This document shows positions 25,486 to 33,928 of a stretch of DNA of 64,000 bases, one piece after another. This DNA is from Spongiactinospora sp. TRM90649. Its GTDB lineage: Bacteria; Actinomycetota; Actinomycetes; Streptosporangiales; Streptosporangiaceae. The DNA is taken from NCBI RefSeq assembly GCF_029382225.1, contig NZ_JARLTC010000039.1, positions 1 through 64,000 on the forward strand, written 5' to 3'. Each line of letters opens with the position of its first letter. Within the stretch, counting starts at the first letter, position 1. The notes under the pieces were generated by a model, which worked only from the letters and a program-made list of their open reading frames with translations, was not told where the DNA came from and made no database searches. The translations under genes and the position numbers were made by a program.

Positions 25486-26562
25486 CTACGCGGGGTCACG
25501 GCAGACGGGGAGGCGGATCTCGAAGCGGCAGCCGGCCCCGTCGTTGACCACGCCGATCGTCCCGTCGTGTGCCTCGACGATGCCCTGGGCGATCGCCAGA
25601 CCCAGGCCGGCGCCGCCATCATCACTCGGCGTGCGCGCCGACTCGCCCCGGAACGCCACGTCGAACAACCTGGGCAGGTCGGCCTCCGGAATACCGCCGC
25701 AGCCGTCGTCGACGACCAGGATCGCGTTGTCGTCCTGCCCGAAGGCACGGAGCGTGACAGCGCTGTCCGACGGTGTGAAGCGGATGGCATTGACCACCAG
25801 GTTGCCCAGAGCCCGGCCGAGTGCCCCGGCATCCGCCTCGACGGGGATCGGCTCGGCCGAGGCGCTCAGCCGTATTCCCTTGGCGCGGGCCAGTGGCTCG
25901 GTCGAGTCAACGGTGTCGGCGACCAGGTCGGCCAGGCCGATCCGGGTGCGCGACAACCTCAGGGCACCGGCATGGATCCGGGACAGTTCGAACAGATCGT
26001 TCACCATCCCGGTCAGCTGCTCCACCTGGATCCGGATCTGCGCGTGATAGCGCTCGACGGTCACCGGATCGGTGACCACCCCGTCCTCCAGAGCCTCGAC
26101 CATGGCTCGCAGACCGGCCAGCGGGGTACGCAGATCATGGCTCACCCAGGCGACCAGCTCGCGCCGGGCCCCCTCCAGCGCTCGTTCTCGCGCGTACGAC
26201 TCCTCCAGGCTGGTGGCGATTCTCCGCAGCTCGACCGGCAGTCCCCGCGGCGCGGTGTAGTCACTGGCCTGTACGGCTTCCGCCAGCCGCCTGCTCTCGG
26301 CCACGACGCGCCGTGCGGCGAAGAAGGCGGCGGCCAGTCCCACGATGCCGCCGACGGCGATCACGACCAGGACGGTGTCCCTGGCCGGCCCTTCGATGCT
26401 CATCGTGAGGATGCCGGTCACCACGCCTGACACGGTGGCGAGGATGGCCACGACCACGACCAGCATCACCATCGCCCGCAGGGTCCGCAGCCGCGACATC
26501 ACGGCTATACCGGCGAGACCCACCAGTCCGGCGGTGATGGCGACGATCGTCGCGATGGTCAT
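25486..26562 (-). CDS. Sensor histidine kinase (HisKA/EnvZ type)
   Basis: Membrane kinase of 358 residues; the ATG at 26562 overlaps the response-regulator stop by four bases. Helices: residues 3-22, 32-52 and 62-85, leaving almost no periplasmic domain, so it probably senses a membrane or intramembrane signal. A HAMP-like stretch follows, then the dimerisation helix REL VAWVSHDLRTPLAGLRAM, with the phospho-acceptor His in SHDLRTPL. ATPase domain: LGNLVVNAIRFTP (N-box), DDGCGGIPEADLPRLFDVAF and GAGLGLAIAQGIVEAH. Partner: the OmpR-type regulator upstream. Confidence 0.92.
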   Translation of the reverse strand: MTIATIVAITAGLVGLAGIAVMSRLRTLRAMVMLVVVVAILATVSGVVTGILTMSIEGPARDTVLVVIAVGGIVGLAAAFFAARRVVAESRRLAEAVQASDYTAPRGLPVELRRIATSLEESYARERALEGARRELVAWVSHDLRTPLAGLRAMVEALEDGVVTDPVTVERYHAQIRIQVEQLTGMVNDLFELSRIHAGALRLSRTRIGLADLVADTVDSTEPLARAKGIRLSASAEPIPVEADAGALGRALGNLVVNAIRFTPSDSAVTLRAFGQDDNAILVVDDGCGGIPEADLPRLFDVAFRGESARTPSDDGGAGLGLAIAQGIVEAHDGTIGVVNDGAGCRFEIRLPVCRDPA

Positions 26563-27248
26563 GGCGAGGGCTCGAATCGGTAGCCGACCCCCCACACCGT
26601 GACGATCCGCTGAGGGCTGGTCGGGTCGGGCTCGATCTTCTCGCGCAGCCGCCGTACGTGCACGGTGACGGTGGAGGTGTCGCCGAACGACCAGCCCCAC
26701 ACCTGGCTGAGCAGGGCCACCCGGGTGAAGGCCTGACGCGGGTTGCGCATGAGATGGGCCAGCAGCTCGAACTCGCGGGCGGTGAGCGTGATCAGCTCAC
26801 CCCTCCTCCGTACCTCATGTGCTCCGACATCGACCACCAGGTCGCCGTCCCGCATCACCCCCGAGCCGCCCCGCATGGACGCGCCACGGGCTCGCCGCAA
26901 TACCGACTGCACCCGCAAGGCCAGCTCACGGGGGCTGAACGGCTTGGTCACGTAGTCGTCGGCGCCGGTCTCCAGCCCGACCACCCGGTCGATCTCCTCG
27001 CCGAGCGCGGTGAGCATGATGACCGGCACGGGCCAGCGTTCCCGCAGCTTCCTGCACACCTGCAGGCCGTCGACCTTCGGCAGCATGAGGTCCAGGATCA
27101 CGAGATCCGGCGGATGCGCCAGTGCGCGGCGCAGCGCCTCGGCGCCGTCACCGACGCGCTCCACCTGGTGCCCATCACGCTCAAGATATCTGGCCACGAC
27201 CTCGGCGACCGTGAGGTCGTCGTCGACCACCAGGATGCGGCTGCTCAC
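26559..27248 (-). CDS. OmpR/PhoB-family response regulator
   Basis: Response regulator of 229 residues starting at GTG 27248. The receiver holds LVVDDDLTVAEVVARYLE, phospho-acceptor Asp in LVILDLMLPKVDGLQV, MLTALGEE, and YVTKPFSPRELALRV. The winged helix ends in TVTVHVRRLREKIEPDP and TVWGVGYRFEPSP. It is the first gene of a regulator-kinase operon. The divergent gene, 158 bases away, encodes a TlpA-like thioredoxin; the pair may control that redox module, but no operator could be seen. Confidence 0.93.
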   Translation of the reverse strand: MSSRILVVDDDLTVAEVVARYLERDGHQVERVGDGAEALRRALAHPPDLVILDLMLPKVDGLQVCRKLRERWPVPVIMLTALGEEIDRVVGLETGADDYVTKPFSPRELALRVQSVLRRARGASMRGGSGVMRDGDLVVDVGAHEVRRRGELITLTAREFELLAHLMRNPRQAFTRVALLSQVWGWSFGDTSTVTVHVRRLREKIEPDPTSPQRIVTVWGVGYRFEPSP

Positions 27249-27406
27249 GTACTCACGGTACGGCCGGCGGCGCCGATCGAGCGATAGATGTCATCAGCTC
27301 ATAAGATCCGTGCGCCGTTCCGCCGACGGCGACCCTCTGTCAGGATCGGCCTGTTGTCATCACCGCGTAAGAATTCGGCCCGTGAGCGGAACCTACGCTG
27401 ACTCCC

Positions 27407-27973
27407 ATGACCGCACTACGAGTGACGATCGCCGGCGCCGCCTCCGCTCTGCTCCTGGCCGCCTGCGGCACCGAGGCGACGCAGACAGCCCAGACAGCCG
27501 TCACCGCCACCAGCCCGCCACCGGCGACATCCGCCACCCCCCGGGTGCCGTCGGCCGCGCCGTCCGTTCCCGCGGCCCTGAAGTTCTCCGCCAAGACCTT
27601 GGACGGCAAGGCGTTCCAGGGCGAGAGCCTGGCGGGCAAGCCGGTGGTGTTCTGGTTCTGGGCACCTTGGTGTCCCAAATGCCGGGCCGAAGCTCCGCAT
27701 GTCAAGTCGGCCGCCGCCACCTACAGGGACGTGGCGTTCGTCGGCGTCGCGAGCCTGGACAGCGAAGCGGCCATGAAGGAGTTCGTCCAGCGGACCGGCA
27801 CCGGCGCCATCACCCACCTGTCGGATGAGAAGGGCGAGGTCTGGGCCGACCTCGGCATCGCCTCCCAGTCCACCTTCCTGTTCCTGAAACCCGACGGCAC
27901 CACCACCAAGGCCAGCGGCCCGCTGGACGCGCAGGAGCTCAACGCGCACGTCGAGAAGCTGCGCGCGGGATGA
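27407..27973 (+). CDS. TlpA-like thiol-disulfide oxidoreductase lipoprotein
   Basis: Envelope thioredoxin-fold protein of 188 residues. Lipoprotein signal: a hydrophobic stretch ending LLLAAC with the lipidated Cys at residue 20. A Thr/Pro/Ala-rich linker (21-57) precedes the AhpC-TSA/TlpA domain, whose active site is WAPWCPKC (Cys89 and Cys92) followed by EAPHVK. It lies on the outer face of the membrane and probably reduces disulfides in apocytochromes or exported proteins. The stop overlaps the start of a CcdA-like gene, its likely electron donor. Confidence 0.92.
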   Translation: MTALRVTIAGAASALLLAACGTEATQTAQTAVTATSPPPATSATPRVPSAAPSVPAALKFSAKTLDGKAFQGESLAGKPVVFWFWAPWCPKCRAEAPHVKSAAATYRDVAFVGVASLDSEAAMKEFVQRTGTGAITHLSDEKGEVWADLGIASQSTFLFLKPDGTTTKASGPLDAQELNAHVEKLRAG

Positions 27974-28776
27974 ACGACCTGCCGCTCGCGCTGGCCATGA
28001 CCGCGGGCAGCGTGGCCGCGTTCAACCCGTGCGGCTTCGCCTTGCTGCCCGCCTACCTGAGCATGCTCCTGGCCGACGATCGTGGCGGACCGCTACGGGC
28101 CCTGACCTTGTCGGCCGCGATGACCGCCGGGTTCGTCACCGTCTTCGGCCTGTTCGGCCTCGTGGTCACCCCGCTGGCGTTGTCGCTGGGCCGTTACCTG
28201 CCCTGGGTGACGATCGCCGTCGGACTGGCCCTGCTCGCCCTGGGCGGCTGGCTGCTGTCCGGCCGCGAACTGCTGCTGCGCGTGCCTGCCCTGCGCACCG
28301 GGAACCTGTCGCAGTACGGCTATGGCCTCTCCTACGCCGTGGCCTCCCTGTCGTGCACCGTCGGCCCGTTCCTCGCCATCATCTCCGCCTCGCTGACCGG
28401 CGGTGGCATCCTCGGCGGCCTGGCGGTCTTCGTCGCATACGCTCTCGGCATGGGCCTGGTGATCACCCTGCTGTCCCTGGCGGTCGCGCTGGCCCGGGGC
28501 GCCGCCGTGGCCAGGATGCGCCGCGTGCTGCCGTACGTGCCCCGGATCAGCGGCGCGCTCCTGGTCCTGGCCGGACTCTACGTCGCCTACTACGGCTGGT
28601 ACGAGCTGCGCGTCTTCGACGGCGCTGCCGTCGACGACCTGCTCATCGGCACAGTCACGAGGCTGCAAGGCACCGTCACCGGCTGGCTGGAAACGCTCGG
28701 CCCCGCCTGGATCTCCCTCGCGCTTGCCGTACTCCTGCTCATTGCCTTCGCCGCCCGCCGCGCTCTCCGCCGATGA
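27970..28776 (+). CDS. CcdA/DsbD-type cytochrome c biogenesis membrane protein
   Basis: Membrane thiol-electron carrier of 268 residues with six to seven helices. The two redox cysteines sit in the family motifs: AAFNPCGFALLPAYLSMLL in helix I and SLSCTVGPFLAII in helix IV. It would pass electrons from cytoplasmic thioredoxin to the lipoprotein encoded just upstream, with which it overlaps by four bases (ATGA). The C-terminal extension (after residue 215) carries one more hydrophobic segment. There are no ResB/ResC cytochrome-assembly genes alongside. Confidence 0.92.
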   Translation: MNDLPLALAMTAGSVAAFNPCGFALLPAYLSMLLADDRGGPLRALTLSAAMTAGFVTVFGLFGLVVTPLALSLGRYLPWVTIAVGLALLALGGWLLSGRELLLRVPALRTGNLSQYGYGLSYAVASLSCTVGPFLAIISASLTGGGILGGLAVFVAYALGMGLVITLLSLAVALARGAAVARMRRVLPYVPRISGALLVLAGLYVAYYGWYELRVFDGAAVDDLLIGTVTRLQGTVTGWLETLGPAWISLALAVLLLIAFAARRALRR

Positions 28777-28902
28777 TCCCTGCCGTCTTGGAACGGTCAT
28801 TCCGAGACAGCGAGGTGCGGCCGTCAGCGGGGCAGGGTGGACACATACGCCGAATCGAACAACCGTGCGACTCGCGGCCGGTCATGCGATACGATGCGGG
28901 GC

Positions 28903-29040
28903 GTGGCGCGGATCGTGAAGCGGCATCGTCCCGAAGTCCTGGGGCCGCGGCCTGTTCGTCCTGGCCCTGGCGCCCTGCTGATCGCCGCGCTGGCACTCGG
29001 CATCTCACCCGACCACATCCGGGCCGTTCTGGGCCGGTGA
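28903..29040 (+). CDS. Possible 45-residue small protein
   Basis: Unrecognised. A GTG at 28903 opens a short frame beginning with a basic segment (ARIVKRHRPEVLGPR), followed by a hydrophobic patch (GALLIAALALGIS) and a short helix. A TACGAT box at 28890-28895 would start transcription at the GTG, so it could be a leaderless message; an in-frame ATG lies at 28894. There is no database-like motif to support it. It may be chance. Confidence 0.3.
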   Translation: MARIVKRHRPEVLGPRPVRPGPGALLIAALALGISPDHIRAVLGR

Positions 29041-29164
29041 GCCCGCAGGTTGAAGTCAGCACGCCCTGACGTCACAGATGGTAGTTATGCCAACGCAATG
29101 CGTGCATGATCGAGGTTCGGCCTCCTGTGGGCCTCGCCGGTTCCCGACCAATGGGGCGACCTTG

Positions 29165-29602
29165 ATGCGCAAAGCCCTCACCGTCATCGCGGCGCTGACC
29201 GCGGCCTGCCTGGCGCAGGCCGTCCCCGCCGCCGCTACCGCCGTTCACCACGACCAGGGCCGGGCCGCGAGCGCGTCGACGCTCGCGGCGCCGACGATCC
29301 ACATCACCGATGACTCCTTCCCGGCCGACGTGCTCAACGCCTCCAAACCGGTGCTGGTGAACTTCTGCGCCGAGTGGTCCGGGGTGTGCCGGGCACTGCG
29401 GCCGGAGCTGGAGCGGGTCGCGGCCGAGCGGGACGGCAGGGTGATCGTGGGGACTCTGGACATCGACCAGCCGGATGGCGTCGGTCTCGGCGATGGTCGC
29501 ACAGACCAGTTCGGCGAGGTCGAGCCGCTTCCGGTCGCCCTGAGGGCGGCAGGCCCACCGGGGTTCATGGGGGCGGGTCGTGCGGTCGCACCGGTCTGTT
29601 AG
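29165..29602 (+). CDS. Degenerate secreted thioredoxin-like protein
   Basis: Protein of 145 residues from ATG 29165 with a Sec signal peptide (RKALTVIAALTAACLAQAVPA) cleaved near ATA. Residues 41-100 follow the thioredoxin fold: IHITDDSFPADVLNASKPVL, then the active-site strand, then LRPELERVAAERDGRVIVG and the DID strand. The catalytic motif is wrecked: where thioredoxins have FWAxWCGPC this one has FCAEWSGVC, so the first Cys is Ser. After DIDQPD the sequence no longer resembles thioredoxin; the cis-Pro strand and last helix are missing. This is probably a decaying gene rather than a functional reductase. Confidence 0.6.
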   Translation: MRKALTVIAALTAACLAQAVPAAATAVHHDQGRAASASTLAAPTIHITDDSFPADVLNASKPVLVNFCAEWSGVCRALRPELERVAAERDGRVIVGTLDIDQPDGVGLGDGRTDQFGEVEPLPVALRAAGPPGFMGAGRAVAPVC

Positions 29603-29688
29603 TGCCGAAAAGTAGGCCAGAGGCAATCACACTGGACAGAACCGGTTCATATATGGACACGCCGGTTGATCGAGGCCAATATGGCACC

Positions 29689-30396
29689 ATGTCAAGATCA
29701 AAGCTGTGCTGCGCCTTACGCGATGCGCTCGTCGTCCTCGTCTCGGTAACGCTCATCGGCGCGCCGGCCGGTCCTGCGCACGCGTCGGCCTCCCGGTCGT
29801 CGGCCGGCTGGCCCGAGCCCGTTCCGGTCGTCTCCCGCGTTCAAACCACCGACCCGGTCGTGTTCGTCACCATCGACGACGGCTGGAACCACGATCCGGC
29901 CGCCGCGAAGCTGCTGCTCGATCGCCGGGTGCCCGCCTCGCTGTTTCTGCTGCCGGGTGCGTACTCCTACGATGACGCCTACTTCCGCAACCTGCTCAAC
30001 CACGGGCCGGTCCGAGTCGAGAACCACAGCGTCAACCACCCCGACCTGTCCGCGCTCGACGCCGCCGGCCAGCGGGCGGAGATCTGCGGGGCACGCGACC
30101 AGCATCTCGCCAAGTTCGGCGACAGCCCGCGTCTGCTGCGTCCGCCCTACGGCACGTACTCGGAGACCACCCGGACCGCCGCTCGTGCCTGTGGCGCGGA
30201 AGCCCTGGTCACATGGACGTATGATCTCACCACCTGGGGATCGGACCCCGTTCCGGTTCCTCGCCTGAAGACCGGCGACATCATCCTGCTGCACTTCAAC
30301 GGGACCGTGACGGATGACCTGCGAAGGGTCCTGGACGCGGCGGCCGCAGCCGGGCTGAAGCCCGCCCCCCTGCGGGAGTACATCGATAGATGGTGA
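29689..30396 (+). CDS. Secreted polysaccharide deacetylase (NodB domain)
   Basis: Exported carbohydrate esterase family 4 protein, 235 residues from ATG 29689; another ATG at 29653 would add 12 residues. Signal peptide: RDALVVLVSVTLIGAPAGPA, cleaved near AHA-SA. NodB motifs in order: VTIDDGWNHD (catalytic base and metal Asp), NHSVNHPDLS (the H-x-x-x-H metal pair), RPPYGTYSETT, TYDLTTWG and IILLHFNGT (catalytic His). All metal and catalytic residues are visible. It probably deacetylates a cell-wall or surface polysaccharide. It has no operon partner. Confidence 0.9.
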   Translation: MSRSKLCCALRDALVVLVSVTLIGAPAGPAHASASRSSAGWPEPVPVVSRVQTTDPVVFVTIDDGWNHDPAAAKLLLDRRVPASLFLLPGAYSYDDAYFRNLLNHGPVRVENHSVNHPDLSALDAAGQRAEICGARDQHLAKFGDSPRLLRPPYGTYSETTRTAARACGAEALVTWTYDLTTWGSDPVPVPRLKTGDIILLHFNGTVTDDLRRVLDAAAAAGLKPAPLREYIDRW

Positions 30397-30619
30397 TGCC
30401 GGTATGGGAGGGGCGAATTCCGCGGCGAACCCGGCGGCGATCACTCTGACCATGGCGCGTACGACCGGCTCGCCTTGATGACGGCCCCACCTGGCGGGTG
30501 GCCCGCTGGTCACCTGGTGCGTCGCCGTCAGGGCCGCGATCGCCTCTGCGGCAGCGGCGGCCTTCCCAATTCTTCGTCGTAAATCACGCGATCCTGAGGA
30601 GCGTTCGTATGGTGAAAAC

Positions 30620-31264
30620 ATGTTCTTCGAACCTCCGACGGCTCACGAGGCATCAACTCAGCCATCCAGGCCGGGACTGCCGGCATGGTCCGCTCCGCCC
30701 GCGGAAGAGATGGGCGCGGTGCTGGTCAGCGGATTGACGCTGGCCCGCACTCCGAATGTCGCCATAACGTTGCCCACCATCCAGGCCTTCAGTAACGGCT
30801 GCCTGGTGAACGTGGACCTCGTCACGAGGCGGCGGACGCTGTCCCCCGACGACTTCCAGGCCCTGCAGTTATCCGTGTTCCCTCAGATGATCGCCGCGGT
30901 GAGGGCCGATCGGCCGTTACCGGACCAGCTACTACGGTTCGGCGTGCGCTTCGCCGACGGTGCCAAGGCCACCACCGTCGGACAACGCCTGGACAGGACA
31001 CGGTTCCCGCAGGATCCACCACCAGCTCCGCACCTTTCCTTGCTGTTCCCCGGGATGTCCATGCGCAGCGGTGACGAGGATGCGGGCGTCAAGACCATGG
31101 GGCTATGGCTTTGGCCCTTGCCTCCCGAGGAGAGCTTCGAATTCGCCGTGGAGTGGCCCATCGGCGGTATCGACTTGAACATCGTCGAACTCGATGGCGC
31201 GGCCATCGCGGCCGCCGCCCGGCAGGCGGTCTCGTACTGGCCGGAACTCCCGCAGAACGGGTGA
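30620..31264 (+). CDS. Conserved-looking protein of unknown function
   Basis: Not recognised. The frame encodes 214 residues with no signal peptide or membrane segment. Visible features are an internal strand-rich region (GAVLVSGLTLARTPNVAITL and GCLVNVDLVTRRR), a Pro-rich middle (FPQDPPPAPHLSLLFPG), a LWLWPLPPEESFEFAVEWP segment, and a helical end (DGAAIAAAARQAVSYWPELP). Proteins ending in L-W-P-L-P-P...W-P...I are common as hypotheticals in streptomycete and streptosporangial genomes. The ATG at 30620 is 18 bases from GAGGAG; that ribosome site fits better with the out-of-frame ATG at 30609, so the start is uncertain. Confidence 0.65.
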   Translation: MFFEPPTAHEASTQPSRPGLPAWSAPPAEEMGAVLVSGLTLARTPNVAITLPTIQAFSNGCLVNVDLVTRRRTLSPDDFQALQLSVFPQMIAAVRADRPLPDQLLRFGVRFADGAKATTVGQRLDRTRFPQDPPPAPHLSLLFPGMSMRSGDEDAGVKTMGLWLWPLPPEESFEFAVEWPIGGIDLNIVELDGAAIAAAARQAVSYWPELPQNG

Positions 31265-31372
31265 CCCGGGGGAGATGGGCGGTGGGTGGCCGGGGATGAT
31301 GGCTGTGTGGCTGATGATCCGGCGTTTCGCCGGCTTCGGCCGGACGGCGGGGTGTTGAGTGAGGGGGACGGC

Positions 31373-32035
31373 ATGTCGGCCGAGGGGATGCGCGAGTTGC
31401 TGAGGGCGTTGCCGGTCTTTCCTGAGCGGTTGCCCGAGTTCGATACCTCGGCGGCTCCGGCCGAGCCGGTTGTGTTGTTCTTGTGGTGGCTGCGGGAGGC
31501 GGTGGAGACGGGGGTGCTCGGGCCGCATGCCATGACGCTGTCCACCGCCGACGCCGAGGGACGGCCGGCCTCGCGGGTGCTCATCTGCAAGGACGTCGGT
31601 GACGACGGCCGCTGGTACTTCGCGTCCTCGGCGAACAGCCTCAAGGGACGTCACCTGGCCGTCAATCCGAGCGCCGCGCTGACGTTCTACTGGCCCGCGC
31701 TGGGGCGTCAGATCCGGATCAGGGGAAGTGTCGCCCCAGCGGGGGAGACGGCCTCGGCCGCCGACTTCCTGGCGCGCCATCCCGATTCGCGTGCCGAGGC
31801 GCTGATCGGCCGTCAGTCGGAGGTCCTGGACGACCCGGCCGATCTCGACGAGGCGTCCGCGCGGGCACAGGCGATGATCGCCGCCGATCCGGGGCTGGTC
31901 GCCCCGTCCTGGACGTTGTACGCCGTCACCGCCGGCGACGTGGAGTTCTGGCAGGCCGGTCACGACCGCCGTCACATCCGCCTGCGCTACGAGCGCGGCG
32001 AGGACGCCTGGACGCGTCACCGGCTCTGGCCCTGA
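31373..32035 (+). CDS. Pyridoxamine 5'-phosphate oxidase-family protein
   Basis: FMN-dependent enzyme of 220 residues. The ATG at 31373 has GAGGGGGA in front. The split-barrel motifs of PNPOx are present: AMTLSTADAEGRPASRVLIC for FMN binding, WYFASSANSLKGRHLAVNPS, and ALTFYWPALGRQIRIRG. The C-terminal dimerisation segment (VEFWQAGHDRRHIRLRYER) matches PdxH, which ends similarly in R-L-x-P. It could make pyridoxal 5'-phosphate for vitamin B6 metabolism. It is slightly divergent from classical PdxH, so a related PNPOx specificity is possible. Confidence 0.85.
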   Translation: MSAEGMRELLRALPVFPERLPEFDTSAAPAEPVVLFLWWLREAVETGVLGPHAMTLSTADAEGRPASRVLICKDVGDDGRWYFASSANSLKGRHLAVNPSAALTFYWPALGRQIRIRGSVAPAGETASAADFLARHPDSRAEALIGRQSEVLDDPADLDEASARAQAMIAADPGLVAPSWTLYAVTAGDVEFWQAGHDRRHIRLRYERGEDAWTRHRLWP

Positions 32036-32105
32036 CCGCCTGGCGGTATTGGATTCGCGCCACACGCCGGGCGTCGCGTTCCATCTATCCTGGATAACCT
32101 ACAGG

Positions 32106-32111
32106 TATAGT
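32106..32111 (+). promoter_or_regulatory. Possible -10 element of a leaderless transcript
   Basis: TATAGT lies six bases before the ATG of the flavoprotein gene. With normal spacing transcription would begin at or next to the ATG, and there is no ribosome-binding sequence between them. No convincing -35 hexamer is visible. Confidence 0.4.
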
Positions 32112-32117
32112 TGGTTT

Positions 32118-33464
32118 ATGTTCACGTCATCGGTCGTCATCGTCGGGGGAGGGGCGAGCGGCGCCCTGACCGCGATCCACCTGCTGCGGCTCGCCCGCGC
32201 CTCCCGCACATCGGTGACGGTCACCCTGCTCGACGAGCACGGCCGCCACGGCCTCGGCCAGGCGTACTCCACCAGCGATCCGCACCATCTGCTCAACACG
32301 CGCGCCGACCGGATGAGCGCGCTGGACGGCGAGCCGCGCCACCTGCTGGACTGGGCGCGCGGCGAGGGCCTGGACATCGGGCCCGCCGGCTTTCTCGCGC
32401 GCGGCCTGTACGGCCGATACCTGCGCGACACGCTGGCCGCCGCGCAGGAGCCGCCGGTCCGTGTGCTGCGCCGCGTCACCGCGAAGGCCGTCGGCCTGGA
32501 CGGCGAGCACGCCGTCCGGCTGGCCGACGGACGGAGCGTCGAGGCCGACGCCGTCGTCCTGGCCCTCGGCAACCGCAGCCCCGCCCCCATGCCCGGCGTG
32601 GGCGCGCACCCCCGCTACGTCGCCGACCCCTGGGCGGCGGACGCACTGGACAGGATCGGCGACGGCGCCCCCGTGCTGGTCCTGGGCACCGGGCTGACCA
32701 TGGTGGACGTGGCCCTGACCGTGACCCGGGCGCATCCGGGCACCGTGGTGCACGCGCTGTCCCGGCGCGCCCTGCTGCCGCGGCGCCATCTGGCCGAGCC
32801 CGCCGCGCCGGTCGCCGTGGCCGTTCCCGGCGGGCCGGTGCGGGTCGCGGACCTGCTGGCCGTCGCGCGGCGGGCCGTACGGCGCGGCGGCGGCGACTGG
32901 CAGGGCGTCGTGGAGGGCCTGCGCCCGCAGGCCCGGGCCCTGTGGCAGGCGATGGACCTGGACGAACGGCGCGTGTTCCTGCGCCGGGTGGCGCGCTACT
33001 GGGAGATCCACCGCCATCGCGTCCCGCCCGCCTCCGCCGACGCCATCGCCGAGCTGCGCGCCACCGGGCGGCTGCGCCTGCTGCGCGGCGGCCTGATCGA
33101 GGCCGCGCCCGCCGGCGACGGCCTTCGCATTCGCGCCGATCTGGACGGCGCCGCCACCGACCTGAACGTCGGCTGGCTGGTCAACGCCACCGGTCCCGGC
33201 GCCGACGTCACCGCCGACCCCTTCCTGGCGCGGCTCATCGGCGCGGGGACGGCCCGCCCCGACCCGTTCCGGCTGGGCCTGGACGCGAGCCCGGACGGCG
33301 CGGTGCTTGACGCGGCCGGACGGCCCGGCGAGCGCCTGTTCGCCTTGGGCCCGCTGCTCCGGGGAACGCTGTATGAGACGACCGCCGTCCCGGAGATCCG
33401 CGCCCAGGCCGCGGCCCTGGCCCCGCACCTGCTGCGGGCGGCCACCTCACGTGCCGTGGCCTGA
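32118..33464 (+). CDS. FAD/NAD(P)-binding protein (COG4529-like)
   Basis: Flavoprotein of 448 residues. The N-terminal dinucleotide fold is VVIVGGGASGALTAIHLLRL, a G-x-G-x-x-S/A-G motif at residues 8-16. A Rossmann second strand carries LLDEHGRHGLGQAYST and the characteristic HHLLNTRADRMSAL segment. A second nucleotide fold lies at PVLVLGTGLTMVDVALT. NATGPGADV and GPLLRGTLYETTAVPEIRAQ near the C-terminus complete the family pattern of the FAD-NAD(P)-binding DUF/YdhS proteins. The substrate is unknown. It ends 18 bases inside the convergent small gene. Confidence 0.85.
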   Translation: MFTSSVVIVGGGASGALTAIHLLRLARASRTSVTVTLLDEHGRHGLGQAYSTSDPHHLLNTRADRMSALDGEPRHLLDWARGEGLDIGPAGFLARGLYGRYLRDTLAAAQEPPVRVLRRVTAKAVGLDGEHAVRLADGRSVEADAVVLALGNRSPAPMPGVGAHPRYVADPWAADALDRIGDGAPVLVLGTGLTMVDVALTVTRAHPGTVVHALSRRALLPRRHLAEPAAPVAVAVPGGPVRVADLLAVARRAVRRGGGDWQGVVEGLRPQARALWQAMDLDERRVFLRRVARYWEIHRHRVPPASADAIAELRATGRLRLLRGGLIEAAPAGDGLRIRADLDGAATDLNVGWLVNATGPGADVTADPFLARLIGAGTARPDPFRLGLDASPDGAVLDAAGRPGERLFALGPLLRGTLYETTAVPEIRAQAAALAPHLLRAATSRAVA

Positions 33465-33731
33465 CCCATCGACGTCCCGCAGCGACCTGGTGACGCGCGT
33501 GACGAACTCGCTCAGCACCTCGAACGGAAGCTCCTGGCTCCCGTCGAAGAAGACGTAGGGCAGCCGCCCGATCTCCGCGTCGTGCGCGACGACCGTGACG
33601 GCGGCGGCCCCGGGCATGACCCCGCCTCCTCGCGCCTCACTGAGCTCGAAGAACCACGCCGCGTCGGAGTTCACGTACGTGGCGTGCAGGCAGTAGTGAT
33701 CTCCGTCGAGCTCCCAGCTCTCCAATGACAT
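33447..33731 (-). CDS. Small hypothetical protein (94 residues)
   Basis: Unrecognised. ATG 33731, 94 residues, with a two-layer beta pattern (SWELDGDHYCLHATYVNSDA, then VTVVAHDAEIGRLPYVFFDG) and a C-terminal helix. There is no signal or membrane segment. It overlaps the end of the flavoprotein gene tail-to-tail. Residue usage is normal for a real protein (few Arg/Gly shadows), which supports it as coding. Confidence 0.6.
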   Translation of the reverse strand: MSLESWELDGDHYCLHATYVNSDAAWFFELSEARGGGVMPGAAAVTVVAHDAEIGRLPYVFFDGSQELPFEVLSEFVTRVTRSLRDVDGSGHGT

Positions 33732-33885
33732 GAGCAGATGCTCTCAGGAGTGCCGCGGGCGCGCTATGGCGCGACTATGGGCCCGGCTATTGATCGAACG
33801 TTCCATCGGGTATTCCGGCGCGCGTCTTCCCCTAGCGATCCCCCTAGTAGTGATGAGAGATCGTTTTCTCCCATTCGGCCGGTGC

Positions 33886-33891
33886 TATAAA
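33886..33891 (+). promoter_or_regulatory. Candidate -10 box of the small secreted protein gene
   Basis: TATAAA, about 38 bases before the ATG, lies in a stretch (33840-33915) that is markedly AT-rich for this genome. The matching -35 is not obvious (TTTTCT at about 33864 is possible). Confidence 0.35.
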
Positions 33892-33928
33892 AGCGATATC
33901 GACCGGATAAACGAATTGGGAGTGTGCT

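Noticed and set aside
30397..30619. Minus-strand frame rich in Ala (KAAAAAEAIAALTATHQVTS)
   Set aside because: No ribosome site and no recognisable family; it overlaps the deacetylase gene antisense for most of its length.
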